Positions 58,028 through 64,000 of a DNA stretch of 64,000 nucleotides are shown in pieces. The position numbers were made by a program, and so were the translations under genes. A model generated the notes under the pieces. That model ran no database searches and was not told the DNA's origin. It worked only from the letters and a program-made list of their open reading frames with translations. The stretch comes from Neckera pumila (taxonomy: Eukaryota > Streptophyta > Bryopsida > Hypnales > Neckeraceae), in contig OZ018412.1 of NCBI GenBank assembly GCA_963969595.1, positions 15,936,501-16,000,500 of the forward strand, written 5' to 3'. Each line of letters begins with the position of its first letter. Positions within the stretch are counted from its first letter, which is position 1.

Positions 58028-61000
58028 ATGGAGAACGAGAACGATGCTCTGGATTTATTACTGTCGTTGCAGTCAGACGATCTCCCTGTGGAGAGTCCTC
58101 GATCCGTGCCAAGAGGGGATGGAGGTATGTGCTCTTGACTGGTACAATGCTTGTAAATGCTGGTGATGAGAAGTATTTTCTAATAATCCACGGTCATGAA
58201 TGTGTGAAGTTGAAAGCTGCATAGCGAGTTTTTATGTAGGAGGGATTGGATCTTGAAAGAGTCGTGAACTTCAGGCATCAATTGGCAGTTGCTCTAATTT
58301 CAAAGTAGTATTCAGAAAGAGAAAAACTTAAATCTTAAGACGAATTCGTGGACTAGGTGGAATTCATTTTTGCAATTTTCTCCAGAAATCACTCTGGTCT
58401 CGACGGACGTTGTTGAAGCCGATGGTATCAGTTTGCTGAGTGAGACCCAGAAGGATGCGTCCACGGTTTCAAATACAAAATCCTGTTTACAAACAGCCAT
58501 AACGAGTTCGTCAAAAAGATCGTCTGCCTCAGAATCTGGTCCAGGTATGGATTTTTTCTCTCTACTGCTCCGCAAGACACTTGTTCTCAAGTAATGGCTT
58601 ACTTGCAAACACCTAATATTCGTGCAGCAGGGCCGACGACATGACTGCGTTGCATGACAATACCGTACACCTCTTGAATTAGCAAAAAGAATTTGAACTT
58701 TGGTCTGCTCTTTACAAATTTCGCATTCATTGCAGATTCAGGGTACTATTCAGATGAGAGCCATGAAAGGCCGAAAAGGAATGTTACTATGGCAGCATTT
58801 CGAGACGTTGTAAAGAATTCCTTTGAAAAGCCCGACAGCTCAACTGTTGTAAATACCAATCGTCCAAATGCATCGGGCAAATTCCTCCCTTGTAATCAAG
58901 TAGATGTGGACCAACATTCTGGTCTAAGAATCAGGTGCGATTAACCTTTCAAGAACGTTGGGCTTTGGATTCCTTTCCCTCTCACTCAGCAGTTGCACCT
59001 TTGAGATCTGCGCTTGCAATACATGATGTTATCAACTTGCTTGAACGATTTGTAGATTAAGAGTAGTACCCTGAGGTCAACTATCAACTGCATGTGGTTA
59101 TAGAGCCGCCCAGCTACTTAAAGCTCTATCATCTCTGGATGAAATTGCAGAATTCTGCTCCTTGTCTATCCTCTGAAGTATTGGTTTCCTCTGTACTGTA
59201 CAGGGATAGGTTGGTCTCCTCTGCTACACTGAGTAATCGATTTTGTGACCTCAAATTTGTGCGATTACAGTCTATCAAGTAAGAATTTACTTACATTTTT
59301 TCTTATTTCATGAGTTGATAGCGCGTATGGATATCTTAGGGATCTCTTCTCATCTATTATGTGTATTCACTTGCGCTGTCAAACACCTGTCGTTCGCTAA
59401 AGTTGTTCTGGATCCTATTACCACAGGTTGGCTGGCATGGCTGCCAATTTCAAGGGGGAGTGGGCGACTGTGGGAGTGTTGACAGAGAAAGGCCAGCCAA
59501 AATTAAGTGCAGCGGGTAAAAACTTCGCAATCTGGAAACTTGCGTCACTTGATGGTGCAGTGATCAGTGCTTTTGTGTTTGGAGATGCCTACGCACAAAA
59601 TTGGAAAGAATCAACAGGGGCAGTTTTTGCTGTCTTTAGTGCTAAAGTTCGTCTTGATGAAAAAGTGAGTCTTCATTCTATATGAATCTCTACACCTGGA
59701 AGTTGTTCAGGGCTTCATGCTTATGTTTACCTGTCTGTTGCTTCGAGTGGATGAGAGATATTGAGTATCTTAATTGATAATACATATGTTAATAGATTGG
59801 AGACTTTCAATTCTTTGATACCCTTGAGTGTGCTCCTGCTGGAAATACGGCCTACAGAAACTAATAGATTTAGACTCTGGCAGAGCAAACTACCAAGCCT
59901 CAGCATCTTCAATGGAAATCAATTGCTGAAGATAGGATCCTCAGCAGAATTTGCTGTCTGCAAAGGCAAACGTACTGGAGGTGCCCCCTGCACTATGGTA
60001 GTGAACAGGTAAGATTAGATGATTCATGTCATGCATTGCTGAATACGTACTGTCACATTTGTTCAACCTTATTGCACTCCTGTGAAGTTATCTTGGATCT
60101 ATGGAACTACCTACTTCACATTTACAGTTTTTCTTCTGTTCTATTGTATCTCATTTGTACTATCGTGGTAATTCTGATCGCAGGAGGCTGCAAGGGGACT
60201 TTTGCCAGCATCATCTTGGTGTAAGTGACTTAAGATGCGAGCATCTAGTTCTATATTGTGGGTTCTGTGAGTCACGTCTTCTTTCACAGTGACCTGGTTT
60301 ACCTCGCAAAGGACAGAGCAGGCGAAATGCCCTTGTAAAATCCCACGATAAGTGTGAGCTAGACATAGATTCCTTCGGATTTTAAGAATCTGATAATAGT
60401 GCTTCCGCGGGTTGAATGCTCACGTCAGTTAATCTTATATGTTGTTGCTTGTAGGCTGCATATCAGAAGATTAAAACCAAAAGAGCCGAGATCAGTGGTG
60501 GGTAAGTTCCACTACTCCTTGCCGCCTTTCTGAACATTGGTTGCATACTGGCCAACATAAGATCAAGCACTTTTGGTTTTGTGTTGCAAATGTCTGCAGT
60601 AGCAGGGTGATATCTGTATAGGGTGTCTTCACTTCACACGCTATGTGGATTGTCTCTGTTGCAGGAATTTGGCCACTGCCTTCTCTGGGCCAGGAACGAA
60701 GAGGGCACAAACTGTGAAAGCGACTCCAAAAAGTCCTCTGAATGAGTCCAAGTACTCTCGACCTATTAAGCAGTTAAACTCAGCTGACTTGAAGAAAGTC
60801 TTGAGGTGAGTGCGAAACATGCATCACCTTTTCAATATATTTCTGAAATAGCTCCAAGATCACCTCCAAAATTTGCTGGGACATGAATTTCTATGATTGG
60901 ATAGTGAGTGTGACATTGAGAATTTCTTATACTTCTAAAGCATGGAACTTACCGTCAATTTCGTGGTTCTGGCGCTAAAATTTTTTAAATTCATTTGCAC

Positions 61001-62487
61001 AAAGATAAAAAACCCAAGACTGGGTATAAATTTACAGGTCAGGGCGCGCCCTGAAAAGTGCCCAAGTTCTGGATTTCTGCCAATTTAACGAAATTACATT
61101 ACTTCAACAATTGATTTAGTATGATACTGGGTTGTTTTGGTGCTGACATTAGTTGTCATGCTGTGTTGATTGATTGGAAAGCACTGCGGTCAATGTGACT
61201 TCAAATGTACACTCTCAAGGAATGAGGTTCCTGGAAACAAGGTCCCGGCATCATCATGGTACAATTTCTGCTCTTACAAATGAGGATTTCCCCGTTGCAG
61301 AATTGCAAATATCGTTTATGAATTGTCTAGTGCACTCAAGCGCCTTGTGTTATCGAATGGGATGCTGAGGTCTCAGTCACTCATATGGTGAAATGTGGCA
61401 GATCGAGAACAGAAACTGGAATCTCTGAAGAAAAAGGCAACAACAGAACTTTCTGGGACTCGGAAAAAGGCTAGGTATATCACATTACCTCATTCAGTTG
61501 GTGTTATGAGTGCTGTTAACAGGATGTAGCGTTGAGAGTTTATTGTTCAAAGTCCTTGCTTTCTCTAATTTTACGGTTGAAATGAAAGAAGTGCAAGGAT
61601 GGATCAAACTATCTAAGACTCATTCACTTGAATTGAGCAGTGTTGTCGCTGAATGCTGTTAGAGGACACTTTTTACGAAATCAAGCGGAGTCCTCGATAA
61701 TTGCTAGGGCGAGAGTATTGAGAGTAGGAAGATCGAGAATCACTGCGTCGTGCTGACAGTTTGTCTAATTGATCTCAGAGTTCCACTGGCGGAGAAACCT
61801 GTAGATATAAGTACACTTGAGAAATTCCAAGAACCAGCAAAGTCGAATTTGATGGAGCTTGACATCGACGAGGTTGATGATGACATGGTAAGCACTTTTA
61901 CTGTGGCAGTGTTAATTCATATCGATTACGTAGGATCATGAGAATCCGTACTCTCCCTGTCAGATTTTCTGGATAATTCTCTTGCAGAGAAATGTCCACG
62001 GGGGTGCACACTTCTAAACCTTCTTCACCTATTTAATGTTACCTTCGACAAAGATTACTTGCTAATAGCTCCAGGTTCATAAGGGATCTTCTTAAGACAT
62101 AGATATCGACGTTGTCCTTGTTATGCGAGGAAGAAGGATGTCCTTGTCACCCCAGAATGTGGGTTTATTTTCGCCTTAGAGATATATATCCTACCTGGCA
62201 GTTCTGTCTCGACTTTCTCCCTGCAAGTGACGAGCGTGTGCCCTTGTTGCAGGATCAAGCACGCAAGTTCTTTTCACCTCCAGGTAATAGTTCTTTCTAT
62301 GCTATCTACAGAAGAGCTCAGACTGCATTACAAGTTATATTCTTTGCAAAGCCAGTATGTAAAGCTCAACACGACTGCATTCATGGGTGGTTATCATCCA
62401 CAGATTTGTCTTCTCTAGATGGCTTTGTCCAATCTTAAACACTTTCTTGAATCTAATGCAGGCCATGCAGGACTGAAGGCTAAGTGA
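58028..62487 (+). CDS. MCM10: Replication initiation factor MCM10
   Basis: Fourteen exons splice in phase into 477 residues: 58028-58124, 58386-58544, 58736-58934, 59204-59278, 59427-59664, 59884-60008, 60184-60220, 60455-60501, 60665-60805, 61182-61258, 61402-61474, 61779-61887, 62253-62283 and 62462-62487. MCM10 binds single-stranded DNA and Pol alpha and activates the CMG helicase at origins in the nucleus. The N-terminus starts MENENDALDLLLSLQSDD. The conserved core begins at HSGLRIR and LSNRFCDLKFVRLQSIK (about 147-176). It continues through the OB-fold (WATVGVLTEKG, WKLASLDGAVISAFVFGDAY) to the MCM10 zinc finger (C282, C292, C305, H308; CX9CX12CX2H). After it come KTKRAEISGG and the FSGPGTKR-type stretch. 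The tail is basic and ends PPGHAGLKAK. The last two short exons and the exon ending at 61258 are the least certain. No break is seen. Confidence 0.88.
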
Positions 62488-64000
62488 ACGCTTGCAGAGA
62501 AGATAACTAAACCTTCAGCGAGCCTATAGTTCTTCTCTTGTACAGCTGTTGTCAATTGAACATGACAGGGTTGTACGGTTTCATTTTTTTATTAATTGGA
62601 TTTAGACTATATAGGAATCCAAATAGACGTCAAATGAGTCTTCCCTGTGACTCTTTATTTGTTTACAGAAATTGCCTCTACTTTGGTGCTGCCTGCAGTT
62701 AACACCCAGGCAAGAGGTCTAGTATCAGCTTGGAAGGACAAGGGGTACACCTGCCAGGCACATCCCGTCTGACTTTTACCACCTGGTTTCCTGTTCAATA
62801 TTGTAATGTTGGTATTTGCGATCAAGTTTCACAAGTGAAAAGTTATGCGACAGGAAGATTGTCGCTGGCTTCATTTCCACTCATCCTTATGTTTGTCCAT
62901 GTCCAATTGCTTGGCCATATCGCTGACAATTATCACGCGAATACTAGTTAAGAGATCATTTGTTGAAATCCAATTCGTTGTCCTACAGATCAGCGCCAAA
63001 TTCCAAGCTTGAAGTTCCTAGACCGGGACGTTACTTGGATGTTTGGCCCTAGTTTTAGTCAATCCAGACAGGTAACAAATATGGCACTCGAAAATTATAC
63101 CTGCCCATGGCCCAGCTTCAACAGTAGAGGAGTTTGCTTTGATTGGTCGCTTCTTTTGTGCAAAAACTTCAAGTGATTTTGGTTTGAAAGTACATAGTAC
63201 GAAACTCTGTTTTCCAAGGCAAAAATATCACAAAAACCAAGGCTTAAATTGGTTGATTAACTTAAATGGAATAGATGCATCACATGTTCCAAGAGTTACC
63301 TATGGATAATTTTACAAATTATTCCAGCACTAGACAAAGCAGAGATATGGCTAAGAGCATTTCTTATCAATTTAAAATCAAGGATGCACTTTGCCATCTA
63401 GATCCATGAGGCTTACATGGTTGAGACATTCCCAATAGATGCTTCATTCACATTGGTCTTTCATATTGGAGTTACCCTTCCTTCTTTGATACTATGTTTA
63501 TAGAGTTGCATGATATTAATCTAATTTTGTGCATGTGAAGCTAGACTATTCAAAATGTGTATGTAGACTCCAATTTATCTCCAAACCAGATCATGGTTGC
63601 CTTGCTTATGATTCATGGTATGCACTACAAATGACAACAAGTTGAGTCGATGGATCAGGTCGATCTCGATCAGGTCCAAAAAATACATATTTTCATCCAC
63701 TACAAACGGCAACAAGTTGAGTTGATTGTGTAGCCTGGCAGTTGCGGAAGCAAGAGCTTTTCGTTCATCTTGGTAAAAATTTGGAAAATCAAGCCAAATT
63801 GAATCTCCAAAAATTCATCAGATTTCAAGACACCAATAAAAAGTTATAGACAAAATTTTAGAGAGGGAATGGAAGGAACAATTTCTTGACAATTTCAAAC
63901 ACCCTCTCTGAAATTTGTCTATAACTTTTATTGGAGTCTTAAAATCTCAAAAAAAAATTTGAAGATTGAATTTGGCATGATTTTATAACTTCATTTAAAT
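62488..64000. other. Intergenic region right of MCM10
   Basis: 62488-63060 is probably the MCM10 3' untranslated region and spacer. A 73-codon frame at 62730-62951 has no recognisable domain. From about 63100 the sequence is AT-rich and repeat-like, with AACAACAAGTTGAGT near 63630 and again near 63709. Confidence 0.5.
63790..63980. repeat. Foldback element near the window end
   Basis: The arms AATAAAAAGTTATAGACAAA and TTTGTCTATAACTTTTATT are inverted complements. Pairing extends outward through GATTTCAAGAC and GCCAAATTGAATCTCC to their complements ending near 63980. The loop contains GAGAGGG and CCCTCTC, which also pair. The arms total about 75 bp; a MITE is likely. Confidence 0.65.

Overview
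This is a nuclear window from a green plant of the streptophyte lineage. Its genes have many introns with GT..AG borders. One encodes a chloroplast-lumen PsbP-domain protein of the PPD4 type, one the replication factor MCM10, and one a plant-type CCHC zinc-knuckle protein. AT-rich intergenic DNA full of DNA-transposon relics separates them. I cannot fix the species; the gene style and abundant class II elements would fit a bryophyte-grade or other seedless plant, but that is inference.

Layout. 1-9464: gene-free AT-rich DNA with degenerate repeats and two foldback elements. 9475-27660: one 18,186-bp Mutator-like element (MULE), bounded by long imperfect terminal inverted repeats and a perfect 10-bp target-site duplication (9465-9474 and 27661-27670). 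It carries two divergent genes. On the minus strand (20877 to 11917) lies a 12-exon gene joining a ParB/sulfiredoxin-like domain to a beta-class DNA N6/N4-methyltransferase-like domain. On the plus strand (22504-26659) lies a two-exon MULE transposase with a C-terminal SWIM zinc finger. The large first intron of the methyltransferase gene holds an array with an exact 285-bp period, each monomer centred on a GC-rich palindrome. Both genes carry an in-frame TGA, and the methyltransferase gene also has a probable 2-base slip, so this copy is decaying.

27671-36821: mostly gene-free. 36822-39273: five-exon PPD4-like gene. 39274-44685: intergenic with three MITEs. 44686-45560: a small four-exon gene, possibly plastid-targeted. 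45561-52234: repeats and two more MITEs. 52235-53185 (minus): zinc-knuckle/SR-rich gene. 53186-58027: repeat-rich, ending in an E2F-like site. 58028-62487: fourteen-exon MCM10. 62488-64000: intergenic with a foldback.

The main discovery is the giant MULE. It is a cut-and-paste transposon whose cargo has the architecture of prokaryotic ParB-methylase fusions, together with an internal palindrome array that could be the binding target of one of its two proteins. The cellular genes (PPD4, zinc-knuckle, MCM10) are unrelated to each other in function and look like ordinary single-copy plant genes.
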